Below are positions 24,101-36,100 of a DNA stretch of 64,000 bases, piece by piece. This DNA is from Delphinus delphis. Its lineage: Eukaryota; Chordata; Mammalia; Artiodactyla; Delphinidae. The stretch is from the NCBI RefSeq assembly GCF_949987515.2, contig NC_082694.2, forward strand, positions 38,646,451 to 38,710,450, read 5' to 3'. The stretch's first letter is position 1; every line of letters starts with the position of its first letter. Made by a program: the position numbers and the translations under genes. The notes under the pieces are model-generated. The model ran no database searches. It worked only from the letters and a program-made list of their open reading frames with translations, and was not told the DNA's origin.

Positions 24101-27100
24101 AAAATTATCTGACAGGGCTGTTAAAATAGTCCTCTTATTTCCATGTTCAGATCTTTTAAGGATGGATTTTCTTTATTTGCTTTACCAAAACTATATGGCA
24201 GCATATAGAATGCAGAAGCAGTTAATGAGAATCCAGCTGTTTTCTATTAAGCCAGACCCTAAAGATATTTTCAAAAATTTAAAACAGCGCCACTCAAGTC
24301 ACTGATTTTTTAAAAATGGAAAACAGGTAATGAATTTATCGCTTATAAACTATTGAATAAATATTTCTAAATTTTAATTCAAAACACAATAAATACTGAT
24401 AAATATAAATCACCTAAACATAAGTTCTTTAAAGTTTTCAGTTTTTTTGTTTGTTTTTTGTTTCATTTTTGCAGTATGCGGGCCTCTCACTGTTGTGGCC
24501 TCTCCCGTTGCGGAGCACAGGCTCCGGACGCGCAGGCTCAGCGGCCATGGCTCACGGGCCCAGCCGCTCCGCGGCATGTGGGATCCTCCTGGACCAGGGC
24601 ATGAACCCATGTCCCCTTCATCGGCAGGCGGACTCTCAACCACTGCGCTACCAGGGAAGCCCCAAGTTTTCAGTTTTTAAGCACGTGAAGGAGCCCTGAA
24701 AACAAAGTTTGAGAACTGCTGGGCTGCATAATCTTAAAATTTTCCCCTTCCTTATTCAGGGTTTTGTTACTCTAATCTCTTCGGTATGGAGATTACTCAG
24801 GGTTTAGTCCTTTGCTGTGTATATTATGAAGAGGTTGAAGTAAGGATTCAGTCTACTGCCATGACTTCATTATCTTTCAGAGTATATTTCTAGCACTGAC
24901 TGATTTTCCAAGTGTCAGACCAATATCCTTAACTTAGTTCTAGACTTTTTTTTTTTTTTTTTTTTGCGGTACGCTGGCCTGTCACTGTTGTGCCCTCTTC
25001 CGTTGCGGAGCACAGGCTCCGGACGCGCAGGCTCAGCGGCCATGGCCCACGGGCCCAGCTGCTCCACGGCATGTGGGATCCTCCCGGACTGGGGCACGAA
25101 CCCGTGTCCCCTGCATCGGCAGGCGGACCCTCAACCACTGCGCCACCAGGGAAGCCCCCTAGACATCTTTAGTTAAGTATCCTTCATCCTCAAATTCAAC
25201 AGAAGTAAAACTGAGTCCTTCATCTTGTACTCATATTTTTTTTTTGCTTGCTTCTTTATGTAAATCTTGCTTAACTATGAATTTCTCACACTGGAATTTA
25301 TTTTAGTATTCTACCTTCCGTACTTTAGAATGATGCCTCTGGAACTTTAATGTACATATGATCACCTGGAGATTTTCTTAAAAAGGCAGATTAATTCAAG
25401 TAGTCTGGAATTTTGCCTGAGAGTCTTCATTCTAAGAAAGCTTCCACATGATGCTGATGTTGTTGGTCTTTAGTACACACTTTGAGTAGCAAGGCCTTAG
25501 AATACGTTAATTCCATTTATTCTGTTCCTGTCTTTTATACTATTGTTGTAGTGTATTTTAATTACTTACATGTATATATATTTATTGTTTTTTGCGGTAC
25601 GTGGGCCTCTCACTGTTGTGGCCTCTCCCGTTGTTGAGCACAGGCTCCGGACGCGCAGGCTCAGCAGCCATGGCTCGCGGGCCCAGCCGCTCCGCGGCAT
25701 GTGGGATCTTCCCATACCGGGGCACGAACCTGCCCTGCATCGGCAGGCGGACTCTCAACCACTGCGCCACCAGGGAAGCCCAATTACTTATATTTTTAAA
25801 GTTCAGTAAGACGTTATTGTCAAGTCAGTATTCATTTAGATTTACGCACTTTTATCCTTTCTGTTGCTGTTCATTTTCTTTTGCATCTCTGGGCTTTCAT
25901 CTGGGATCGTTTTTCTTTTAGAATTTCCTTTAGTGTGGTTCTCCTGTGGATGATCTTTCCCATATTTGCTTGTCTTTTAAAATGAAGATAAAATATATTT
26001 TCAGACAACAAACACTTAAATAGGGTATTGAATTACAGATTTGTGGGTGGTGTTGCTTCTTTCAATAAGTCATTCCATTTAAAAAAATTTTTGGCTTAAA
26101 TAGTTTATACTGAGAATTCAGCCATCAGTTTTACTATTGCTTCTTTAAAGGTAAGTTTTTTCTTCATCTGTCTGATTTTAAGATTTTCTTATTGTCTTAG
26201 GTCATCAGCAGTTTTACTGTGATGTGTCTACGTCTCTTTTTGTATTTATTTGCGAACGATTCATTCTTGAATCTGGTTTGAGCTTCAAAAAGTTAGTTTT
26301 GTAGCCATTGTTTCTTCAAGTATATGTCCTGCTTCATGATTTCATCACTTTTTGGAATTCCAGTTACATAAATGCTATATGTTTTTCATCATCTTCCTTC
26401 TCTCTTTTGCTCTTCTGTATTTTCCATCCTTTTGTCTTTTGTGTGTCTGTACTTCAGTCTAGATATTTATTTTTGACCTACCTTCCTTAAGTTGTATGTA
26501 ATCTAGTATTAAAGCCATGTATTGAGATCTTAATTCCAGTTATTGTATATTTTCATTGTAAAGCTTTTGATTCTCTTAATAGTTTTCAGAACTTTGCTGA
26601 AATTCTTTATCTTAACATCTACTGTCTTGAACATATTACTGTTATAAAGTTCAGGTCTGATAACTAATTAATCTCATTTTTTTCTTACTTTCTTTTCCCC
26701 TCTGTTTTGATTATGTGGTTTATGGTCTTGTTTTTTGGTATGCTTGATAATTTTTTTTTAACTTTGTTATAGAAAAACTTAGTTATGTGTAGAAGTAGGA
26801 AGGTTCATAGCAATGATGTTTATGAATCTGTTACTCAATCAATAATTACTAGCTCATAGACAATTTTGTTTCATTTGTATCCTCCTCATTCCCTTTCCCC
26901 CACCCACTGTATGATTTTCAAGCAAATCCAAGTATTATATGTTACCTGTATACATTTCAGTGTAGTTCTCTAAAAGACAAATACTTTAAAAATACATAAC
27001 CACAAAAAAAAATACATAACCACAATATCATCATTACAACTAAAAAATTAAGAGTAATGTAATACAAAACATCTAGTGGTCAAATTTCCCTCATTGTCTG

Positions 27101-30100
27101 AATTTTTTAAAGTTTTATTTAATTTTTCCTTTAAAATTTGAATCAAGGTTCAGATAAAGTCTATTGTAGTGGCTGATTTTTTTTTTTCTTCCCCGCTGCA
27201 CAGCTTGCGGGATCTTAGCTCCCCGACCAGGGATTGAACCTGCACCCTTGGCAGTGAAAGCATGGAGTCCTAACCACAGGACTGCCAGGGAATTCCCAAA
27301 CTTATTCATCTTGTAACTAGAAGTTTGTACCCTTTGACCAACATCGTCCCATTTCTTCCACCCCCCACTCTCCTGGCAACCGCCATTCTAACTCTCTTTT
27401 TCTGTGAGTTCAGCTTTTTAAGATTTCATGTATAAGTGAGAATATATAATGTTTGTCTTTCTCCGACTTACTTCACTCAGCATAATGCCTTCAAGGTCCA
27501 TCCATGTTGTCACAGATGCCTGAATTTATTCCATTATATATATGTACCACAGCTTCCTTATCCATTCATCCATCAGTGGACACGTAGGTTGCTTCCATTT
27601 CTTGGCTTTTTGTTGTGAATAATGCTGCATTGAACATGGGGGAATTACTATCTCTTTTAGATAGTAATCCATTTCCTTTGGATATGTACCCATAAGTGGG
27701 ATTGCTAGATCATGTTCTATTTTTGCATTTTTTGAGGAACCTCCATACTGTTTTACACTGTGGCTGTACCAATTTACATTCCCACTTACAGTCCACCAGG
27801 GTTCCCTTTTCTCCAAATCATCAAAAACACTTGTTATCATTTGTCTTTTTTTTTTTTTTTTTTCTGGTATGTGGGCCTCTCACTGTTGTGGCCTCTCCTG
27901 TTGTGGAGCACAGGCTCCGGACGCGCAGGCTCAGCGGCCATGGCTCATGGGCCTAGCCGCTCTGCGGCATGTGGGGTCTTCCCAGACCGGGGCACGAACC
28001 CGTGTCCCCTGCATCGGCAGGCGGACTCCCAACTGCTGCGCCCCCAAGGAAGCCCATCATTTGTCTTTTTGATGATGACCATTCTAACAGATGTGAGGTG
28101 ATAGCTCATTGTAGTTGATTTGCAGTTCCCTGATGATTTGTGGTGTTGAACATCTTTTATGTTCCTGTTGGCTATTTGTATGTTGTCTTTGGAAGACTGT
28201 CTATTCGGGTCATTTGCCGTTTTTTAATTGGTTATTTGATTTTTTTTGCTATTGAGTTGTATGAGTTTCTTATATATATTTTTTAAATTTTTTATTATTT
28301 TTAAAGATTTTTTTGATGTGGACCATTTTTAAAGTCTTCATTGATTTTGTTACAGTGTTGCTTCTGTTTTTTATGTTTTGGTTTTTTGGCTGTGAGGCAT
28401 GTGGGATCTTAGCTCCCCGACCAGGGATCGAACCTGCGCCCCCTGCATTGGAAGGCGAAGTCTTAACCACTGGACTGCCAGGGAAGTCTCCTTTATATAT
28501 TCTAGGTATTAACTGTTTATAAGATAAATGGTTTGCAAGTATTTTCTCCCATTCTGTAGGTTGATTGTTTCTTTTGCTGTGCAGAAGCTTCTTAGTTTGA
28601 TGTAGTCCTACTTGTTTATTTTGTTGTTGTTGCTTGTGCTTTTGGTTGTGATAGCCAAAAATTTGTTACCAAGACCACTGTAAAGTAACTTTTCCTCTCT
28701 GTTTTTGGTTTTAGGTCTTATATTTGAGTCTTTAATCCATTTTAAGTTAATTTTTGTGTATGGTGTAAGGATCCAGTTTCACTCTGTTGTGTGTAGCTAT
28801 TCAGTTTTCCCAACACCACGTATTGAAGACTGTTCTTTCCCCGTTGAATATTCTTGCCTCACTTGCCAAATATTAGTCAACCATTTACGCATGAGTTTAT
28901 TTCTGACCTTTTCATTCTGTTCCGTTGGTCTGTGTGTCTCTTTTTATTCCAGTACTGTTTTATCATAATTTTTTTAAAATTATCATAATTTTGTAATATA
29001 ATTTGAAATCAGGAAGTGTGATGCCTCTAGCTTTGTTCTTTCTTAGGTTTGCTCTGACTATTCGGAGTCTTTTGTTGTTTCATGTGAATTTTAGGATTTT
29101 TTTTTTCTTTTTCCTTGAAAGATGCCACTGAAAGTTTGAGGGATGTCATTGAACTTTTAAATGCTTTTGGGTAGTATGGACATTTTAACAATATTAATTC
29201 TTCTGCTTTGTGAACATAGGATATCTTTCCATTTATTTGTGTCTTCTTTCATTTCCTTCATCATTTTCTTGTAGTTTTCACCTTCTTGCTTAAGTTTACT
29301 TCTAAGTATTTATTTTTGATGTTATTGTAAATGGGATTGTTTTCTTTCTTTTTCAGGTAGTTCATTGTTAGTGTATTGAAATGTAACTGATTATGTTGAT
29401 ATTGTATTCTGCAACTTTACTGGATTTGTTTATTTAGTTTTTTGTTTGTTTTTGGTGGAGTCTTTAGGATTTTTTTATATATGAGATCATGTCATCTACA
29501 AACATGATACTCATCTCAGGTATGAATCCCACTTGATGATGGTGTATAATGCTTTTAATGTGCTGTTGAAGTTGGTTTGCTAGTATTTTGTTGAAGAATT
29601 TTTACATGTATGTTCATCAGGAATATTGACCCGTAATTTTCTTTTCTTGTATCCTCATTGGGCTTTGGTATCAGGGTAATGCTGGCTTTCACTGTAAAAT
29701 GAGTTTGGGAGTGTTCCTTCCTCTTCAGTTTTTTTTAAGGATTTGAAAAGGATTGGTGTTAATTATTCTTTAAATGTTTGGTAGAATTCACCTGTGAAAC
29801 CATCTGGTCCTTGGCTTTTCTTTGTTGGGAGGTTTTGATTACTAATTCAGTTCCCTTACTCATTATTGGTCTGTTCACTTTCTATTTCTTCATGGTTCAG
29901 TCTTTGTAGGTTGTATGTTTCTAGATATTTATCCATTTTTCTAGGTTGTCTAATTTGTTGGCTTATAATTGTTCATAGTAGTCTCTTAAGATCCATCAGT
30001 TGTAATACCTCAGTTGTCTCCTCTGTCATTTCTGATTTTGAGTGCTTTCTCTTCTTTTCTTAGTCTAGCTAAGGATTTGTCCTTTTTTTTTAATCTTCTT

Positions 30101-33100
30101 AAAGAACCAGCTTTTAGTTTCATGGATTCTTTTCCTGTTTTTCAAGTTTCTATTTCCTTTATTTCTGTTCTGATGTTTGTTATTTTCTTCCTTCAGCTAA
30201 CTTTGGGCTTAGTTTGTTCTTTTTCTGGGCTTAGTTTGTTCTTTTTCTAGTTTCTTGAGGTGTAAAGTTAGGTAGTTTATTTGAGGGTTTTTTTCCCCCC
30301 TTAACATAACATTTATCTCTGTAAGTTTCTCTCTTAAAACTATGTTTGCTGCATTCCCTAAGTTTTGGTATGTTGCATTTCCACTTTTGTCTCAAGATAT
30401 TTTTTGATTTCCCTTTTGACTACTTTGACTCATTGGTTGTTCATATCTATGTTGTATATTTTATTTTTTAAAAATATTTATTTATTTGGCTGTGCCAAAT
30501 CTTGGTCACAGCACGCAGGATCTTTAGTTGTGGCGTGTGGGCTCCTTTTTTTTTTTTTTTTTTAAGTTGCAGCATATGGGATCTTTTTAGTTGTGGCATG
30601 CGGGATCTTTAGTTGCAGCATGCAAACTCTTAGTTGTGGCATGTGGGATCTAGTTCCCTGACCAAGGATCAAACCTGGGCCCCCTGCATTGGAAGCGCGG
30701 AGTATTAGCCGCTGGACCACCAGGGAAGTCCCCGTATGTTGTTTAATATCCATGTATTTGTGAATTTTCCAGCTTTCCTCCTGTTTCTCATCTCTATTTT
30801 ATACCACTGTGGCTTGAAAAGATAATTGGTATGATTTCTATCTTCTTAAATTTGCTAAGACTTCTTTTTTGACCTAACATATGACCTAGAGAATGTTCCA
30901 TATGTGCTTGAGGAGAATGTGTGTTCTGCTGTTGGATAGAATGTTCTATGTATGTCTGCTAGGCTCATTTGTTGTAAAGTATAGTTCAAGTTCATTGTTT
31001 CCTTGTTGATCTTCTGTCTGATCTATCCATCGTTGAAAGTGGGATATTGAAGTTTCTTACTATTTTTGTATTATTTCTCTCTTCGGATCTGTTAGTATGT
31101 GCTTAATATATTTAGATACTCTTATGGGTGCATATATATTTGCTGTTTTTGTATTCTCTTGATAAATTCACCTCTTTATCATCATAAAATGACCTTCTTT
31201 GTCTTCTGTTACAGACTTAGGCTTAAAGTGTATTTTGTGTGGTATAAATACAGCTATTCCTTCTTTCTTTTTGTTTCCATTTGCATGGAATATATTTTTC
31301 CATCCCTTCACTTTGAATCTGTGTGTGTCCTTAAAGTTGTAGTGAGTCTCTTTCATGCCACATCTAGTTGGATCCTGTATTTTTTTTTAAATTTATTTAA
31401 TTTATTTAATTTTTGGCTTCTCATTTTGTGTATTTTTCTGATTTTATTGAATTTTTTTTTGTATTTTCTTGTAGCTCACTGGTCTTCCTTAAAACAACTT
31501 CTTTGAATTATTTATTGGACAAATTGCAGATCTCCATTTTCTTGGAATTGGTTACTTGAAAATTATTGTGTTCCCTTAGTGGTTTAATGTCACCTTGATT
31601 TTTCATGTTCCATGATGTCTTGAATTGCTGTTCTTGCATGTGGAGAAGCAGTCATTTCCTCCAGTTTTTACTGACTGGCTTTGGGAGAGACATATCTTCT
31701 GATAGCCCTGTTAAGAATTCTGAGCCTAGGGCTTCCCTGGTGGCGCAGTGGTTAAGAATCCACCTGCCAGTGCAGGGGACACACAGGTTCAAGCCCTGGT
31801 CCAGGAAGATCCCACATGCTGTGGAGTAACTAAGCCCGTGTGCCACAACTACTTAGCCTGCGCTCTAGAGCCCACGTGCCGCAACTACTGAAGCCCGCGT
31901 GCCTAGAGCCCGTGTCCCACAACAAGAGAAGTTGCTGCAATGAGAAGCCCGTGCACTGCAACAAAGAGTAGCCCCCACTCGACGCAACTAAAGAAAGCCT
32001 GCGCGCAGCAACGAAGACCCAATGCAGGCATAAATAAATAAATGAACGAATGAATGGATTCTGAGTGTTTCTCAGACCTTTATTGATTGATTGATTGATT
32101 GATTGCGTTGAGTCTTCATTGCTGCGCTTGAGCTTTCTCTAATTACAGCGAGCAGGGACTATTCTTCATTGCAGTGTGTGGGCTTCTCATTGTGGTGGCT
32201 TCTCTTGTTGCGGAGCACGGGCTCTAGGCGTGTAGGCTTCAGTAGTTACGGCACGCAGGCTCATTAGTTGTGGCTCATGGGCTCTAGAGTGCAGGCTCAG
32301 TAGTTGTGGCGCACAGGCTTAGTTGCTCCGCAGCATGTGGAATCTTCCCAGACCAGGGCCTGAACCCATGTCCCCTGCATTGACAGGTGGATTCTTAACC
32401 TCTGCGCCACCAGGGAAGTCCATCTCAGACCTTTTTTTTTTCATTTGCGGTACGTGGGCCTCTCAGTGCTGTGGCCTCTTCCGTTGTTGAGCACAGGCTC
32501 CGGACGCACAGACTCAGCGGCTGTGGCTCACGGTCCCAGCTGCTCCGCGGCATGTGGGATCTTCCCGGACCAGAGCACGAACCCGTGTTCTCTGCATCGG
32601 CAGGCGGACTCTCAACCACTGCGCCACCAGGGAAGCCCCATCTCAGACCTTTTTTAATGGATATATCTGCTCCTCATTTCTTGTTCTGTTTTGGAAGGTA
32701 ATTCTAAGATTGTTGCTGTCTCCTGATCATACAAAGCCAGATTGAGTGCTGACAGTCTCTCATGTGCTTTTCCTACAGCAGTGCTGAATTCTCAAGTTTG
32801 TGTACTTTCTCCCACTTCTGCAGGGTCTGGACAGCTTTTTGCACATGCTGTTAATTGTCTGTGAAGGTTTGCTTTTGCTGCCCTTAGGGGTGCAGACAAG
32901 GAGCCAGCCACAGGGTGGGAGTGTGTGTGAGTGAGGTACATGGAGAATTGGGGGTTCTTATGTGGGTTGGGGGCATCCTCAGACAAGATCTTTCTTGGCA
33001 CTGTGCTGTGCTGCCTTGGGAGAAGGGTGTCACAGGTAAAGTGAAACTGTTCCTCTTACTCTCTTCAGTGTGTCCAGTCTTGGATTTTATTTTATTTTAT

Positions 33101-36100
33101 TTTTTGCTTCGGAAATTCTCTGCCGTACTCCCAGACTTTCACAAAGGCACTGTTGTCCATGGTGATTGTCAGCATCAGTGTTCTTTGGGAGGAAGATGGT
33201 AGAAAACTTACATTTTGCTATTTTGATGACATCACTCTCTGCTGATGTACTTTATATGACCAAAGCTTAGATTTTTTTTTGTATAACTTTATTAAAATGA
33301 AAATAAACTTTATGTGCTATGTGTATCTGACATTTTTTTCATTTAGTATATCACTGTAAGTTATCTGTGTTGCTTATTAGTGTATTAGAAGTTTGCTGCT
33401 TTTTACAGTTGAATAGAAAACTATAATTTTTTTTAAATCAGTCCACTCTTTGGACAGGTGATTTGTTTTTAGTTTGAGGCTGCTTGAATAATTTGTTTTG
33501 TTTATTTTGCTTTTGTTTGTTTTGTTTTGCTTGGTTGGTTATCTGCCTGGACTAATTTTATAGATTCTGGCTGCCCTGCTGTTTATAGTCACTGACATGT
33601 GTTTTTTTTTTTTAAATACATAATTCTTATCCTTTTTTGTTCTTGCTATTTATCTGTTGAAGAAACTACTGATTCCATGGATCATTTAGCCCATAAAGGT
33701 TTTTTGTTTTGGATGTTGCTTATTGTATCCTTGTGGGATTATTGAACATGTTTTTCTGTCTCCTCTATTTCTGTAATTTGATTATTAGATTTAGAGGCTT
33801 GATCAGATTTCGATTAGATTTCTTGGCAAGACTTTTATAGAATGTGTTGTATTCTTCCATCAGGGGGCAAAAAATGTCATGTTGTTGCTTTTTTTTGTAC
33901 TGCCAGCAACCATTGCCTAGATCTTTTATTTCATTTGTAGTTGCAAAATGGTGATATTCGAATCCTATCATTTTTCTTCATCAGCTGGTCTGTTGCTATA
34001 AGGAGAAACTTCCTTTTATTACCCATTTAGTTACTTTGAATTACCATTAGTACAGGAAGGCAGGGTAAATGTCTCATTTTCCCCTTTTATTTACCAGTTT
34101 TCAAACAGTGAGTTCTTTAAAATTTTAACATTTGATTGGTAATTGGTCCTTTTTTTGAGGATCATTATAAAATTATGTAATTAAAAATAATGTTTTTGCC
34201 TTTATTCACCTAACTTTTGGGGTGTTATTTCATATTAGTTTATAAAGAGCATTTCCCTCCACTTTTTTTTTTCTGATGCATAGTTTTCCATTGTCAGGAT
34301 GAATTTAACTTGTTTTCTATTGATAGGCATCTAGGTTATTTCCAGTCTTCTGGTATTAAGAACAATGCTAAGTTGAATATCAATGAGTGTTATTTTGGAT
34401 GAGAAAAAAATGTGTAGAAAATGATGCTTAAAATAATACTCAGAGTTATCAGTGCATTCTTTTATTTATTTATTTATTTGTTTGTTTTTGGCTATGTTGG
34501 GTCTTCGTTGCTGCACCCAGGCTTTCTCTAGTTGCGGCGAGCGGGGGCTACTCTTCATTGCTGTGTGTGGGCTTTGCATTGCGGTGGCTTTTCTTGTTGT
34601 GGGGCACGGGCTCTAGGTGCATGGGCTTCAGTGGTTGTGGCACACAGGCTCAGTAATTGTGGCTCGTGGGCTCTAGAGTGCAGGCTCAGTAGTTGTGACG
34701 CACGGGCTTAGTTGCTCCACGGCATGTTGGATCTTCCTGGACCAGGGCTTGAACCCATGTCCCCTGCATTGGCAGGTGGATTCTTAACCACTGTGCCACC
34801 AGGGAAGCCCAGTGCATTTTTGATTTTGATAAATATTGTCAAATTGTTTTTATGTCAAATTGTATGAAAGCACTTGTTTTCTCTTGAGTTTATCAAGACT
34901 AGGTATTATTTAAACTCTTTGCAAACCTGGTAAGAAAAATAATAGTGTTTCAGTGGTATGTTTGAACCCCATGTGTATCATTTTTTCTTTTTTTAATCCC
35001 TTTTTTCTTCAGTTTTTCTTTTCCAATCTGTTTTTGAACTCAGAGATTACTCTTTCGTAAAGACTTTTCCTGACTTGTAGTTCCTTTGAAGTTTGCTTTT
35101 TCGTTGTTTTTATCTGTAATTGAACTTTTTATATGCTCAGACGTATCAATTTAGAACACTTTAAGAATGCCAGTCTTTGTTTCTGCCATCTTCTATACTG
35201 TTATCTAGTGTTTCAGTTGGCTTTAAAGACTCCCAGACTACAGACAGCACCTGACTTATGACGGTTTGGCTTACAACTTTTCAACTTTCTAATGGTGAGA
35301 AAGTGATATACATGCACTGGAAACTGTACTTTGAAGTTTGGTCTTTTCCTGGGCTAGCGATATGGGTATGATACTCTTGGCTTAAGGATGGACAGCAGCA
35401 GTAAGCTGTAGCTCTCAGTCAGCCTTGCTCTCAGTCAACTTTGCAGTCATGAGGGTAAACAGCTGATACACTTAGCCATTCTGTACCCATAGGTCCATTC
35501 TGTTTTTCCCTTTAAGTACAGTATTTAATAAATTGCATTAGATATTCAACACTTTACTATAAAATAGGCTTCGTGTTAGATGATTTTATCCAGCTGTAGG
35601 CTGACGGAAGTGTTCTGAGTGTATTTAAGGTAGGCTAGGCTAAGCTGTGATGTTTGGTAGGTTAGGTGTAATAAATGCATTTTCACAATTTATGGTATTT
35701 TCAACTTAAAATGAGTTTATCGAGATGTAATTCCATTGTAAGTTGAGAAATAGCTGTAATAAGTATTTTATTTTGTTAATATTTTGTCAGTTTGCTTATT
35801 TAGGTTTACCCATGTATTTCCTTCTTTACCATTTTTCTTTCTTCTTGCTCTTAGATTCTTGGCCTTTTTCTTTTTTTTTCTTTTGAGGAACCTCGTAATC
35901 TTTTTAAAATTTGATTTTCTATTCATGGCTTATCAATGATAAGCATATCCATTTGTCCAAAGTTTTATTTCACCCTTCCTCTTGAGGTCTACCCTGGGTA
36001 TCAAATTCTAGGTTGAGGTTTACTTGGGTGTAAAATTCTAGATTGGCCATTTTAATGTTTTGAAGATTTTATTCTTTCAGTCAGAAGTCTGCCTCTCAGA

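Larger units (their letters stand above)
22879..24721 (+). mobile_element. Fossil autonomous hAT DNA transposon with transposase remnant
   Basis: Ends are inverted: cagtggttcttaaagttt at 22879 and gtttgagaactgctg ending at 24721. The 8-base flanks ggttccat and ggctgcat agree at six positions, as expected for a hAT target duplication. On the + strand at about 24066-24306 an open stretch of about 80 codons contains [17 protein letters not shown], the C-terminal dimerisation motif of hAT transposases. Upstream parts are eroded by stops. About 1.3 kb remains once the two nested SINEs are removed. It is inactive. Confidence 0.8.
27303..33240 (-). mobile_element. Near-complete old L1 (antisense) carrying six SINEs
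   Basis: Antisense L1 landmarks appear in order: the 3' side (ggtccatccatgttgtcaca; attcccacttacag), ORF2 body (ctggtccttggcttttcttt; gagaatgtgtgttctgctgt; catgccacatctagttggat), then ORF1/5'-UTR-like text ending near gatgacatcactctctgctg at 33220-33240. All frames are broken. With SINEs removed it is roughly 4.5 kb. Confidence 0.7.

Noticed and set aside
31099..31506. 135-codon open frame
   Set aside because: It lies in antisense L1 sequence and has no independent coding signal.
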